Shown here: positions 15,713 to 24,402 of the stretch, one piece after another
Position numbering within the stretch: the stretch's first letter is position 1
Layout: each line of letters begins with the position of its first letter
Notes under the pieces: model-generated
Database searches by the model: none
What the model was told of the DNA's origin: nothing
What the model saw: only the letters and a program-made list of their open reading frames with translations
From: Inquilinus ginsengisoli_A
Lineage (GTDB): Bacteria; Pseudomonadota; Alphaproteobacteria; DSM-16000; Inquilinaceae
DNA length: 64,000 nucleotides
Direction of reading: 5' to 3'
Assembly (NCBI RefSeq): GCF_031453975.1
Contig: NZ_JAVDPW010000004.1
Coordinates: forward strand, 62,001-126,000
Program-made: the position numbers and the translations under genes

Positions 15713-16852
15713 ATGACCCGGACCACCAGCCAGATTCCCCTGCCCTCCGTCGCCCCCGGAACCCGTCGCGGCGTCACCGTGCACCGCTATGGCCAGCCGG
15801 GCGCCCGGCCCAAGGTCTACATCCAGGCCGGGCTGCATGCCGACGAGCTGCCGGGCATGCTGGCCGCGCATCACCTGGTCCGCCGCCTCGACGCGCTGGA
15901 CGCGGCCGGCGCGATCCGGGGCGAAATCGTGGTGGTGCCGAGCGCCAACCCGATCGGCCTGGCGCAATCGGTGCTGGAAAGCCATGTCGGCCGCTTCGCC
16001 CTGGACGGCCGCGGCAACTTCAACCGCCACTACCCCGACCTGGCCCCGATCGTCGCCCCGCGCCTCGCCGGGCAGCTGACCGACGACCCTGCGCGCAACG
16101 TCCGGCTGGTGCGGGCGGCCCTGTTGGCGGCGCTGGCGGAGCAGCAGCCGCTGGATGAGGTCGGCGCCCTGCGCAAGACCCTGCTGGGCCTGTCCATCGA
16201 CGCCGACATCGTGCTCGACCTGCATTGCGACAACCAGGCGCCGGTGCATGTCTATGTCGGCACGGCGCTGTGGCCGGACGCCGAGGATCTGAGCCGCCAG
16301 TTCCACGCCCGAGCGGTGCTGCTGGCGGAGGATTCCGGCGACAATCCGTTCGACGAGGCGAATTCGGCGCCATGGTGGGCGCTGGCCAAGCTGCTGGGCG
16401 GCACCCATCCGCTGCCCCCGGCCTGCCTGGCGGCGACGATCGAGCTGCGCGGCCAGGCTGATGTCGACGACGCCACGGCCGAGGCCGACGCCGATGCGCT
16501 GGTGCGCTTCCTGCAGCGCCGCGGCATCCTGGCCGGCGACCCAGGGGCGCTGCCGGAGGCGCTGTGCAAGGCCACGCCGCTGGCCGGCAACCAGATGCTG
16601 CGCGCGCCGGTGGCCGGCATCGTCACCTATGCCCAACCCTTGGGCACCCGGCTGCGCCGCGGCGACCATGTCGCCGACATCGTCGACCCCACTGCCGACC
16701 CGGCGCAGGCGCGCACCCCGATCCATGCCGGGGTCGACGGCCTGCTGTGGTCGGTCTGCCTGCACCGGTTGGCGCGGCCGGGCGACATTATCGCCAAGAT
16801 CGCCGGCGCCGAACCGATCGCCGGGCATGGGGCGACGCTGCTGACCAGCTGA
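15713..16852 (+). CDS. Succinylglutamate desuccinylase/aspartoacylase-family hydrolase
   Basis: This 379-residue protein has the zinc carboxypeptidase-like motif GLHADELPG near residue 40 (His and Glu ligands) and the third ligand in VLDLHCD near 165, as in PF04952. A C-terminal beta-rich domain (QMLRAPVAGIVTYAQPLGTRLRRGDHVADI) resembles the lipoyl-like end domain of the deacylase branch. These enzymes cleave N-acyl amino acids or related amides. The start MTRTTSQ at 15713 fits. It diverges from amt across 280 bases that hold the amt promoter. Substrate unknown. Confidence 0.88.
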   Translation: MTRTTSQIPLPSVAPGTRRGVTVHRYGQPGARPKVYIQAGLHADELPGMLAAHHLVRRLDALDAAGAIRGEIVVVPSANPIGLAQSVLESHVGRFALDGRGNFNRHYPDLAPIVAPRLAGQLTDDPARNVRLVRAALLAALAEQQPLDEVGALRKTLLGLSIDADIVLDLHCDNQAPVHVYVGTALWPDAEDLSRQFHARAVLLAEDSGDNPFDEANSAPWWALAKLLGGTHPLPPACLAATIELRGQADVDDATAEADADALVRFLQRRGILAGDPGALPEALCKATPLAGNQMLRAPVAGIVTYAQPLGTRLRRGDHVADIVDPTADPAQARTPIHAGVDGLLWSVCLHRLARPGDIIAKIAGAEPIAGHGATLLTS

Positions 16853-17039
16853 GCCGCTTCGGACCGGGAGGTGGGCGCCATGCGGCGGCCGCCCACATTT
16901 CGCGCTCGCCTTCTCCGGCCGAACACGGCAGGATGCGCCCTCCTGAGGCCATCGCACGGCCAGATTGCCCGTGCCACGCCATCGGACCCCCGGCCGGCAG
17001 AGTCACGGCCCGGGTCCGCCATCCGGACCGTACAGTGCC

Positions 17040-17504
17040 ATGACCATTGCCTTCCGTTCCCCCGCCTCGCTCGCCATGCGCGGCGTGGCCGGCCCCGGCT
17101 TGAAGCCGGTTGACCCCCAGCCGGCCGCCGAGCCGGCGCGCCCGGCCACCTATCTGATCCGGCTGCGCAACTTCACCGTACCGATGTCGATCGGCGTCTA
17201 TGCCGAGGAGGAGGAGCGCCGCCAGCGCGTCCGCATCAGCGTCGAGATGGAGGTCGAGCAGCCGCAGGGCGGCATCGGCGACGACATCGGCCGCGTCCCC
17301 TCCTATGAGGGGCTGGTGCAGGGCCTGCACGCCATGGCCGAGGGCGACCATGTCCGCCTGATCGAGACCGTCGCCGAGCATGTGCTGGATCTCGCCATGG
17401 CCCACCCGATGGTGCTGCGGGCGGTGGCCGAGGTCGAGAAGCTGGACATCTTCCCCGAGGCCGAATCGATCGGCGTCCGCTTCGAACGGCGGCGCCAGGG
17501 CTGA
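17040..17504 (+). CDS. folB: Dihydroneopterin aldolase-like protein (FolB)
   Basis: After an N-terminal extension of about 40 residues, the 154-residue protein shows the FolB pattern TYLIRLRNFTVPMSIGVYAEEEERRQRVRISVEMEVEQP, then YEGLVQGLHAMAEGDHVRLIETVAEHVLDLAM and EVEKLDIFPEAESIGVRFER. FolB converts dihydroneopterin to 6-hydroxymethyl-dihydropterin in folate synthesis. The GVY(A)EE segment matches the usual G(I/V)xxxE active-site strand. It stands alone on the plus strand, so a paralogous role (dihydromonapterin, FolX-like) cannot be excluded. Confidence 0.85.
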   Translation: MTIAFRSPASLAMRGVAGPGLKPVDPQPAAEPARPATYLIRLRNFTVPMSIGVYAEEEERRQRVRISVEMEVEQPQGGIGDDIGRVPSYEGLVQGLHAMAEGDHVRLIETVAEHVLDLAMAHPMVLRAVAEVEKLDIFPEAESIGVRFERRRQG

Positions 17505-17549
17505 ACCCGGGGGAGAGGCGCCGGAACAAACCCGCCGACCTCTCTCATT

Positions 17550-17639
17550 TGTCATGCCACGGCTTGACCGTGGCATCCAGGGGCGGCGAGAGCAGTTCTT
17601 GACGGCCCCTGGATTGCCCGGTCAAGCCAGGCAATGACA
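17550..17639. repeat. Dispersed palindromic repeat, family R1, copy b
   Basis: A 90-base element from TGTCATGCCACGG to AGGCAATGACA. It has two internal hairpins (ATGCCACGG/CCGTGGCAT and ATTGCCCGG/CAGGCAAT-like) joined by a GGGGCGGC...GCCCCTGG pairing. It lies between the convergent folB and LysM genes. Confidence 0.85.
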
Positions 17640-17662
17640 CCAGAAGAACCCGAAGCAGGTCC

Positions 17663-20600
17663 TTACCGCTGCGGCAGTGTGGCCAATCCCAGCACGCCCA
17701 GCGCGATGTCGAGCTGGGCCGCCGAGGCCGGCGCGGCGTCGCCATCCCGGATCTTGTCGGCCACGCTGGGCTGCGAGACGGTCCCGCCACGGCCGGCATT
17801 GACCGTGGGCCGGTGGTTCACATCGGCATAGCCGGAATCGCTGGCAGCGGTCTTGCCGAACGTCCCGACATCGCCCTTCGCCGCGTCCAGCGTGTGGTGG
17901 ATGTTGTCGCGCAGCGTCGCCAGCTTGTCCGCCGGCATGGCGTTGATCCAGTCGGTGAAGGCCTTCTGCTGGTCCGGCTTGGTCAGGTCGTAGCCCTTCA
18001 CCTCGGCGTATTTCACCAAGAGCGGCACCGGGCTGTAGCCCTCGCCGCTCTGGTCGACCAGGGCGTGCGCGGGGCCATCGTTGAAGCCGGCGAAGCGCAG
18101 GAACTCTGCCGAGGTGTCGTTCATGAAGCGGTTGGATTCCCGCACCTTGGAGATCTGGCCCCACACCATCTGACCGATCACCGAGGCGATCACGATGGTC
18201 AGGCCGACCGGCCCCGCCATGGTGCCGGTGCCGAGCGCCGCGATCACCGTGCCGGTGGCAGCGGTCAGATATAGCGTCCCGCTCGGCACGTCGCCGCGCT
18301 CGAAGGCGTCGCCGGCATTGGCCAGGTCGAAGATGGCGCCGAACACCCCGAGGCCCTTGACCAGCGGCCGGTCGCTGCCGCCCAGCAGCTTCACCGCCTT
18401 GTTGTCGTCGCCCAGGATGCCGACCGCGCTCATCAGCTCGATCGACTTCTGGCTCAGCCCCACGGCGTCGGCCGAGGCCTTCAGCACGTTGCGGACATTG
18501 GGGTCTGCGAAGGCCTTGGGAGCCGACTGGGTCAGGGTGACAGCGGCAGCGGCGAAGCCGATGCCGCGGAACAGCTGCCCCAGCCGCTCGCGGCGGCCGA
18601 AGCTCTTGATGCCCTCGCGGCTGACCAGGTTTTCCAACTTCTGGTCCAGCGTCGACAGCCGCCGCTGAACGTCCGCCTCGGTCTCGCCGGGCTGGGGCAG
18701 TGCGTCCTGCAGCAGCGCGGTCGCCTTGCGCACATCGACGTCGGACATGCCCAGGATGCGGGCACCCGTGGTCTCGAACCGGGTGATGGTCGCCTTGACC
18801 TGCGCGATGTTCTGCGGCTGGCCGGAGGCGGTGGGGTTGAGCGCGTCCGACAGGGCGCGCCGGGCCCATTGCGTCGCCGCCTCCTCCGCCAGCTTGCGGC
18901 CGCGGTCGCTGAGCCGCGCCAGATTGCCGATGGTGGCCTGCGTCGCCGGCGAGTCGAGCATCCCCGGATTCGCCTGCATGGCCTGCTGCATCGCCCGCAT
19001 CACCTTGGGGTCGTCCAGGATCTGCTTGATCCTGGCATCCGCCGCCCCCTGCTGACCGGCCAGGCCCGACGGCAGCGACTGCAGCGCCTGGATCTGGGTC
19101 AACAGCTTCTCGCCGTCCGCGGCGACGGTCCGGTCCAGCACCGCCTGCTTCGTCTCCCAGTCGGGATTGTCCCGCTTGAACGCCGCGACGGCGGCGTCGA
19201 GCTGGTCCGGCGTCATCGCGCCCTGGTAGTTGGCGGAGCGCCAGTCGAGCTCCAGCCGGTTCTTGTCGGCGGCGTCGATATCGCGGCCGACCTGGCCCTT
19301 GAACTGATCCATGCCGGCCAGCACGTCGTCCTTCAGCACCTGGGTGCCGCCGCCATTGGCCAGGGCCAGCGCATAGGCCGGGTTCTCGCCGGCGCCGATG
19401 GCGTTGCGGACCGCGTCGCGGTCGTAGAAGCCGATCTGGGCCAGGCGCTGGATCGCGGCATCGCCATCCGGCGTGCCGGCGATCCAGCCGGTGACCTGCA
19501 TCAGCAGCCGGGCGCCGTCCGGCCCGGTCTGCAGCGGCGTCCCGATCGGGCCGTGCAGCGAGGCCTGGTTCGCCGCCTCGATCTTCGGCACCGCCGCCGT
19601 CATCAGCCGAGTCGCCAGGGTCTTGTCGGTGCCGGCGGTGAGCTGGTCGAGCCGCTGCATCAACTGCAGCTCCGGCACGGCGTCGCCAGCCGCCTTGTCG
19701 ACATCCTTCAGCCCGTCGACCGCCCATTGCGCGGCCCCGTCGACAATGGCCCGTCCCGCGTCGCCCTGCTGCAGCGCAGCCCGCACCTGCGGCGAGGCGC
19801 CGGCATAGGCGTCGGCCAGGACCTTGTAGCGGGCATCCGGCGTGCCGGCGGCCTGGGCGCGGGTGGTGATGGCGCGCGCCGCCTGCTCGACATCGGGGCC
19901 GGCATGGGTGGTGGGGGCGAGAACCAGGTTTTCGCGCTTTGCCGCCGCCTCGATCGCGGTCTGGGCCGGGCCGGCGTCGCGCCAGTCGCGGTCGTAGAGC
20001 TGCTGCACCGCCTGCTGCCGGTCGCCGGGCGGCAGGGTGTCGAGATAGGCCTGGACCTGGCTGGTCAGGGCATCGGTCTCGTGGGGGTAGTCGATGCCGG
20101 CGGGGTCGTCGGCATATTCCAGCTGGTTGCCCCTCGCGTAGAGCCGGTCGGCGACCACCATCCCGGCATCGGTCTGCAGCCCTTCCGCCCGCACCGCCTG
20201 CGTCACCGCGGTGCCGGCCGGCCCGGCGTCGCGCCAATCCTGGCTGGTCAGGCGCAGGGCCGCGTCCTGGCGCTGCGCGGCCGGCAGGGCGTCGAGATAG
20301 CTGCGCACATCCGCCTGGATGTCCGCGGTCTCGCCGGGGTAGTCGACCGCTTGCGGTTGGTCCGCATATTCCAGCGCGTTGCCGCGGTCATAGAGATCGT
20401 TGACGAAGGCGGTCTCGCCGGACGGCACGCCCTTGCCGTCCTCCGGCGTGTGCGCGGCTTTTTCCGGCGACACATTGGGCACGAAGATGATCTCGCCCGG
20501 GTCGATCTGGCCGGAGTCCGGCATGTCGGTGCGCCGGTTGGCAGCCAGCAGCTCGGCGTAGCTGACGTCGTTCTCCTGCGCGATGCGCCACAGGCTGTCG

Positions 20601-20791
20601 TCCTTGTCGGCGACGAACACCCGGTCATGCCCCGGCTGCAGCGCCCCGGGACCGCCGGCTTCGGAGCGATGCTGCAGCGCCTCGGCCAGCGCCCGCTGGA
20701 AGGCCTGGGCCTTGTCCTGCGGCAGCGGCGTGGTGGTGCCGCCGTTGCGGGCGTAGCGGTTCCGCGCAGCGTCGTCGATGCGATAGGACAC
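17663..20791 (-). CDS. 1042-residue LysM-domain protein of unknown function
   Basis: The GTG at 20791, preceded by AGGAAA, begins a protein without a signal peptide. A LysM domain lies at about 57-106 (DSLWRIAQENDVSYAELLAANRR...IIFVPN). Two tandem repeats of about 80 residues follow (each with LYxRGNxLEYAD, a LDxLP turn and DWRDAGPA; about 131-203 and 213-287). A long Ala/Gln/Asp-rich helical region comes next, then a glycine-rich hydrophobic stretch at about 840-876 that could insert in membranes, and a mixed C-terminal domain. The build resembles large secreted effectors or phage-like structural proteins, but I cannot place it in a family. It has no operon partner and the neighbours are unrelated. 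Confidence 0.85.
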   Translation of the reverse strand: MSYRIDDAARNRYARNGGTTTPLPQDKAQAFQRALAEALQHRSEAGGPGALQPGHDRVFVADKDDSLWRIAQENDVSYAELLAANRRTDMPDSGQIDPGEIIFVPNVSPEKAAHTPEDGKGVPSGETAFVNDLYDRGNALEYADQPQAVDYPGETADIQADVRSYLDALPAAQRQDAALRLTSQDWRDAGPAGTAVTQAVRAEGLQTDAGMVVADRLYARGNQLEYADDPAGIDYPHETDALTSQVQAYLDTLPPGDRQQAVQQLYDRDWRDAGPAQTAIEAAAKRENLVLAPTTHAGPDVEQAARAITTRAQAAGTPDARYKVLADAYAGASPQVRAALQQGDAGRAIVDGAAQWAVDGLKDVDKAAGDAVPELQLMQRLDQLTAGTDKTLATRLMTAAVPKIEAANQASLHGPIGTPLQTGPDGARLLMQVTGWIAGTPDGDAAIQRLAQIGFYDRDAVRNAIGAGENPAYALALANGGGTQVLKDDVLAGMDQFKGQVGRDIDAADKNRLELDWRSANYQGAMTPDQLDAAVAAFKRDNPDWETKQAVLDRTVAADGEKLLTQIQALQSLPSGLAGQQGAADARIKQILDDPKVMRAMQQAMQANPGMLDSPATQATIGNLARLSDRGRKLAEEAATQWARRALSDALNPTASGQPQNIAQVKATITRFETTGARILGMSDVDVRKATALLQDALPQPGETEADVQRRLSTLDQKLENLVSREGIKSFGRRERLGQLFRGIGFAAAAVTLTQSAPKAFADPNVRNVLKASADAVGLSQKSIELMSAVGILGDDNKAVKLLGGSDRPLVKGLGVFGAIFDLANAGDAFERGDVPSGTLYLTAATGTVIAALGTGTMAGPVGLTIVIASVIGQMVWGQISKVRESNRFMNDTSAEFLRFAGFNDGPAHALVDQSGEGYSPVPLLVKYAEVKGYDLTKPDQQKAFTDWINAMPADKLATLRDNIHHTLDAAKGDVGTFGKTAASDSGYADVNHRPTVNAGRGGTVSQPSVADKIRDGDAAPASAAQLDIALGVLGLATLPQR

Positions 20792-20890
20792 GGGGGTTTC
20801 CTGGCGAATCCGTTTCGGGACTTGCCGGGAAGGATAGGGTGGGAAGGTTTCCCTTTTTTGTCAGTCATATGAAACTGTCACCCCGCCTCT

Positions 20891-21268
20891 CTAATCGTAT
20901 TTGATGTAGGCGAAGCGCGGGTTTGCGTTCGGGGTGCCCTCCAGCCCCTGCCCCTCCAGTCCGGGCTGCCAGCCCACGACGTCCTCGATCTTGGCCGCCA
21001 GGGCGAAGTCGCGGTCGGTGATGCCGCCGCCGGCGTCATGGGTGCTGAGCCGGATCTCGACCCAGCCCCAGGACGCCGAGATGTCGGGGTGGTGCCAGGC
21101 CGCCTCGGCGAGATGGCCGATGGCGCCGATCACCAGCACCGTGCCCTTCCAGCCATGGGTCTCGTAGCGGCGGTGGAGGGTGCCGTCCTGATAGCGCCAG
21201 CGCGGCAGGTCGCGGCTCAGCCGCGCCTCGATCTCGGCGGGCGGATAGGCGTGCGGTGTGTCGGCCAT
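20891..21268 (-). CDS. phhB: 4a-hydroxytetrahydrobiopterin dehydratase (pterin carbinolamine dehydratase)
   Basis: The 125-residue protein has the PCD core: GTVLVIGAIGHLAEAAWHHPDISASWGWVEIRLSTHDAGGGITDRDFALAAKIE, with the His-His-Pro of the active site and the THDAGG loop. It dehydrates the carbinolamine left by aromatic amino-acid hydroxylases. The start at 21268 follows GGAGGAA. No phenylalanine hydroxylase is in the window, so it may serve a pterin used elsewhere. Unusually, the C-terminus is extended by about 20 residues (QGLEGTPNANPRFAYIKYD). Confidence 0.9.
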   Translation of the reverse strand: MADTPHAYPPAEIEARLSRDLPRWRYQDGTLHRRYETHGWKGTVLVIGAIGHLAEAAWHHPDISASWGWVEIRLSTHDAGGGITDRDFALAAKIEDVVGWQPGLEGQGLEGTPNANPRFAYIKYD

Positions 21269-21319
21269 CGGGGTTCCTCCTGCGGACGGCACAGTCGCCG
21301 CCCGCAGGAGGATAGCGCG

Positions 21320-21916
21320 TCAGTCGCGGACGGCATCCCCCTGCGCGACCACGACGGCGAAGCGGTCGGCCAAAGCGGCCAGCGCCGCCCGGTGCACCTC
21401 CGCCGCCGGCCGCACGCCGCCGAGCGGGTCCGGCAGGTCGCGGCTGGCGCAGGCTGCGGCCACGATGGTGGTGGCCAGCCCATGGTCGAGCGCCGAGCGG
21501 GTGGTGGAGTCGACGCACATATGGGCCATGAAGCCGACGACCACGAGCTTGCCGCGCCCGGTGGCGGCGATGCGGTCCGCCAGGTCGGTGCCGGCGAAGG
21601 CGTTGGGCAGGGACTTCTTCACCACCACCTCCCCCGTCGCCGGCGCCAGGGCCGCGATCGGGTCGGCCATCGGGCCCGCCGGATCGAACAGCCCACCCGG
21701 CCGGCCCTGCTGCTGCACATGGATGACGGGGGCGCCCAGCCGGCGCGCCCGGGCCAGCAGGCTGGCCGCGGCCGCGACCGCGGGACCGACGCCCGGCAGG
21801 GCCAGCCGGCCGTCATCGTATTCGCGCTGCATGTCGATCAGCACCAGGACCGATTCCGACAGGGCGGCGGGTTCCAGCCGGACACCGGCATGGGCGAGCA
21901 GGGTCATGGCAGTCAT
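21320..21916 (-). CDS. Isochorismatase-family cysteine hydrolase
   Basis: The 198-residue protein carries the family's catalytic triad: Asp in LVLIDMQREY (about 28), Lys in VVVKKSLPNAF (about 100-101) and Cys in AHMCVDSTTR (about 134). The cis-peptide segment GFMAHMCV is also present. Such enzymes hydrolyse isochorismate, nicotinamide or N-carbamoyl compounds; the substrate cannot be assigned. The ATG at 21916 follows GGAGAT. It sits 23 bases downstream of a GST gene on the same strand. Confidence 0.9.
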   Translation of the reverse strand: MTAMTLLAHAGVRLEPAALSESVLVLIDMQREYDDGRLALPGVGPAVAAAASLLARARRLGAPVIHVQQQGRPGGLFDPAGPMADPIAALAPATGEVVVKKSLPNAFAGTDLADRIAATGRGKLVVVGFMAHMCVDSTTRSALDHGLATTIVAAACASRDLPDPLGGVRPAAEVHRAALAALADRFAVVVAQGDAVRD

Positions 21917-21939
21917 GGATGATCTCCGGCGAGAGGGGG

Positions 21940-22554
21940 TCACGCCGCCTTGGCGGCGGTTTCGATGTCGAGCGCGGCCCGGACCGATGCGCGGTCGCCG
22001 ATGCGCGCCATGAAGCCCGCGATCGCCGGCCAGCGCTGCAGGTCGATGGCGAAGAAGCGAGCCCAGCGCAGCACGGTGAAGAGATAGGCGTCGGCCACGC
22101 TGAAGCGGCCGCCAAGCAGATAGTCCTCCGCGGCCAGGGCCGCCTCGACCGTGCCCAGGCGCCGGAACAGCCGGTCCTTCAGCACCGTCTTGGCCGGCTC
22201 GGCGAGCTCGGCGCTGAACAGCGGGCTGAAGCCGGCATGGATCTCGCTCGAGATGAAGTTCAGCCATTCCTGCAACCGCACGCGGTCCCAGCTGTCCTTC
22301 GCCGGCGCCAGCCCGGCCTCGGGCTTCAGGTCGGCCAGGTACTGCACGATCGCCGCCCCCTCGGTCAGCACCCGCCCGTCGTCGAGCTGCAGCGCCGCGA
22401 CGGCGCCCTTGGGGTTGATCGCGAGGAAATCGCCGCCATCGACGGTCCGCTTGGTGCGGTTGTCGACCTGGACCAGTTCGAAGGGCAGGCCGAGTTCGCG
22501 CAGCACGATGTGCGGCGACAGCGAGCAGGTCTCGGGGGCGTAATACAGTTTCAT
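21940..22554 (-). CDS. Glutathione S-transferase
   Basis: This 204-residue protein begins MKLYYAPETCSLSPHIVLRELGLPFELVQVD. It has the thioredoxin-fold N-domain, the NPKGAVAALQLDDGRVLTEGAAIVQYLAD glutathione-binding segment and an all-helical C-domain (DYLLGGRFSVADAYLFTVLRWARF). The C-S-L-S-P-H pattern is the beta-class type, with Cys near residue 10. It probably detoxifies electrophiles. A good RBS (AGGAGAG) precedes the ATG. It is divergent from a LysR gene, which probably regulates it together with the isochorismatase-like gene. Confidence 0.93.
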   Translation of the reverse strand: MKLYYAPETCSLSPHIVLRELGLPFELVQVDNRTKRTVDGGDFLAINPKGAVAALQLDDGRVLTEGAAIVQYLADLKPEAGLAPAKDSWDRVRLQEWLNFISSEIHAGFSPLFSAELAEPAKTVLKDRLFRRLGTVEAALAAEDYLLGGRFSVADAYLFTVLRWARFFAIDLQRWPAIAGFMARIGDRASVRAALDIETAAKAA

Positions 22555-22673
22555 GGGACTCTCCTGGCAGATCGCCGCCGCGGCCCTGGGGACCAGGATT
22601 GGGGGCCGGGCAGCGCTGCCCTCAATCTCGCTGCTCCAGGGACTGCAGAAAAGCCGAGATTCTGCCGGATTAA

Positions 22674-22689
22674 CCTGCAACAATGCAGG
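22674..22689. promoter_or_regulatory. Palindrome over the RBS of the LysR gene
   Basis: CCTGCA-ACAA-TGCAGG ends one base before the ATG at 22691 and covers its ribosome-binding site. It is a candidate autoregulatory operator in the GST/LysR divergent spacer. Confidence 0.5.
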
Positions 22690-22690
22690 G

Positions 22691-23560
22691 ATGGATTGGG
22701 ACCTCGCCCGCTTCGTCCTGGCGATCGCGCGCCACGGCACCGCCTCCGCCGCGGCGCAGGCGCTGGCGGTCGACCAGACCACGGTGTCGCGCCGCCTGGC
22801 CGCGGCCGAGGCGGCGCTGGGCACCGCGCTGTTCGAACGGATCGAGAAGCGGTTCCGGCCGACGCCGGTCGGCGCCGTCGTCATCGCCCAGGCCGAGGTG
22901 ATGGAGCGGGCGGCGATCGCCATCCAGCATGCGGCGCGCGACCGCGACGCGGCGCTGTCGGGCCCGGTGCGGATCTCGATCCTGCCCGGCTTCGCCGGGT
23001 GGCTGATCCCGCGGATGGGCGATCTGCGGCGCCGCCATCCCGGCCTGCGGCCCACCGTGCTGAGCACCGACATCAATGCCGATCTGGAGCGGCGAGATGC
23101 CGACATCGCGCTGCGCCAGGCCCGCCCGCGCTCCGGCGATCTCGCGGCCCGGCTGGGCGTCCGGATCGGACACGCCGTCTACGGGCCGGCAGTCTGCGGG
23201 CCGGGAAACGGCGCGGCCGAGGGCTGGATCGCGCTGGAGCCGGCGCTGGATGCCGTCCCGCAGATGGTCTGGCTGCGCGACCAGCCCGGCGGCACCGACC
23301 CGGTGCTGCGGGTCACCGGGGGGCCGGAGCTGCTGGCCGCGGTGCGTGCCGGGCTGGGGCGTGCCGTGATCCCCTGCTACCTCGCGGACGACGCCCCTGG
23401 CCTGCGCCGCCTCTCCGGGCCGGTGCCGGTGGCCAGCCGCGAATTGTGGATCGTCCTGCCGGCCCCGGCCAAGGACGTGCCGCGCATCCGGGTGGTCGCG
23501 GACTGGCTGGCCGAGGCGCTGACGGCGGATCGGGTCCGGCTGGAGGGCGTTCAGTCGTAG
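22691..23560 (+). CDS. LysR-family regulator, divergent from GST
   Basis: This 289-residue protein has an N-terminal winged helix (MDWDLARFVLAIARHGTASAAAQALAVDQTTVSRRLAAAEAALGTALFER) and a periplasmic-binding-like effector domain (VRISILPGFAGWLIPRM...). The ATG at 22691 matches the family N-terminus; an upstream in-frame start would add 46 unconserved residues and overlap the GST start. The stop codon TAG lies inside repeat R3, suggesting that the repeat arrived at the gene's 3' end. Likely target: the GST-isochorismatase pair. Confidence 0.9.
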   Translation: MDWDLARFVLAIARHGTASAAAQALAVDQTTVSRRLAAAEAALGTALFERIEKRFRPTPVGAVVIAQAEVMERAAIAIQHAARDRDAALSGPVRISILPGFAGWLIPRMGDLRRRHPGLRPTVLSTDINADLERRDADIALRQARPRSGDLAARLGVRIGHAVYGPAVCGPGNGAAEGWIALEPALDAVPQMVWLRDQPGGTDPVLRVTGGPELLAAVRAGLGRAVIPCYLADDAPGLRRLSGPVPVASRELWIVLPAPAKDVPRIRVVADWLAEALTADRVRLEGVQS

Positions 23561-23633
23561 GTTGGGTTCACTTGCGAACCCAACAATGGCGCGGGCTGGA
23601 CGATGTTGGGTTCGCGAGGCGAACCCAACCTAC
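23557..23633. repeat. Dispersed palindromic repeat, family R3
   Basis: A 77-base element with perfect 13-bp termini GTAGGTTGGGTTC/GAACCCAACCTAC. Inside, each terminal arm also pairs with a nearer copy (GTTGGGTTC-N6-GAACCCAAC and GTTGGGTTCGC-N3-GCGAACCCAAC), giving either one long or two short hairpins. It supplies the stop codon of the LysR gene. Confidence 0.85.
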
Positions 23634-23644
23634 ATCCCCCATTT

Positions 23645-23752
23645 TGTCATGCCACGGCGTGCCCCCGGATCAAGTCCGAGGGGTGGCATCCAGGGGCGGC
23701 CGGAGCAGTGCTTGGTGGCCCCCGGATTGCCCGGTCAAGCCGGGCAATGACA
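23645..23752. repeat. Dispersed palindromic repeat, family R1, copy c
   Basis: A 108-base element from TGTCATGCCACGG to CCGGGCAATGACA, related to the copies at 2827 and 17550. One arm carries an extra CCCCGGATCAAGTCCGAGGGG segment. It lies directly beside R3, 17 bases before the end of the HD-domain gene. Confidence 0.85.
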
Positions 23753-23769
23753 GTTGAAAAGGGACGAGG

Positions 23770-24396
23770 TTACACCGGATCCGGCTCGGGCACCCAGCTG
23801 CCCTCGCGGTCGGCCCGCCCATAGAGCCGCTCGACCAGCACCCGCAGGGTCGGGTCGGCGTCCAGCGCCTCCTGCATCCGGCTGAAGGTCCGCTTCCGGG
23901 TCACGCCATGCTGGTGCCAGGACTTGCCGCCGCTGGCGACGTTCTGGGCGAAGGCCTGCAGCCGGTCCAGCGCGCGGGCGTAGCGCGCCTCGGGCGTCTC
24001 GCCGGCCTCGAACTCGGTCCACCAGCCATTCACCTTGTCGCGCAAATCCGGCGGCAGCAGGCCGAACAGCTTCACCGCCGCCGCGGCCTCGCGCGCCGCC
24101 TGGTCCTGCCGGCCGACATCGTCATAGGCGAAGGTGTCGCCGGCGTGGATCTCGACCAGGTCATGGGTCAGCACCAGCGACAGCACCTTGGCGATGTCGA
24201 CCTCGAAGCCGATCTCGTCCTTCAGCAGCAGGGCGTACAGCGCCATGTGCCAGGTGTGCTCGGCGTCGGTCTCGCGCCGGCTGCCGTCGGTCAGGTAGTT
24301 CTGCCGGGTGATCTGCTTGAACTGGTCGCAGACCAGCAGGAAGTCCTGGATCCGGGCCAGGCGATCGACGGGCGGGGCGGCGGGCGTTTCAGTCAT
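23770..24396 (-). CDS. HD-domain phosphohydrolase (YfbR/HDDC2-like 5'-nucleotidase)
   Basis: The 208-residue protein has the HD metal motifs of this group: ETDAEHTWHMALYALLL (about 42-58) and LTHDLVEIHAGDTFAYDD (about 76-93), with a further Asp-rich helix and a Trp-rich C-terminal part. Relatives such as YfbR remove phosphate from deoxynucleoside 5'-monophosphates. It ends a two-gene series with a Nudix gene six bases upstream, so the pair may act in nucleotide housekeeping. Substrate is inferred from the family only. Confidence 0.88.
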   Translation of the reverse strand: MTETPAAPPVDRLARIQDFLLVCDQFKQITRQNYLTDGSRRETDAEHTWHMALYALLLKDEIGFEVDIAKVLSLVLTHDLVEIHAGDTFAYDDVGRQDQAAREAAAAVKLFGLLPPDLRDKVNGWWTEFEAGETPEARYARALDRLQAFAQNVASGGKSWHQHGVTRKRTFSRMQEALDADPTLRVLVERLYGRADREGSWVPEPDPV

Positions 24397-24402
24397 GGGG
24401 CG

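Noticed and set aside
17622..20237. Second long minus-strand frame overlapping the LysM protein
   Set aside because: It shares the region with the 1042-residue frame, starts inside it and is Arg/Ala/Gly-rich low-complexity sequence.
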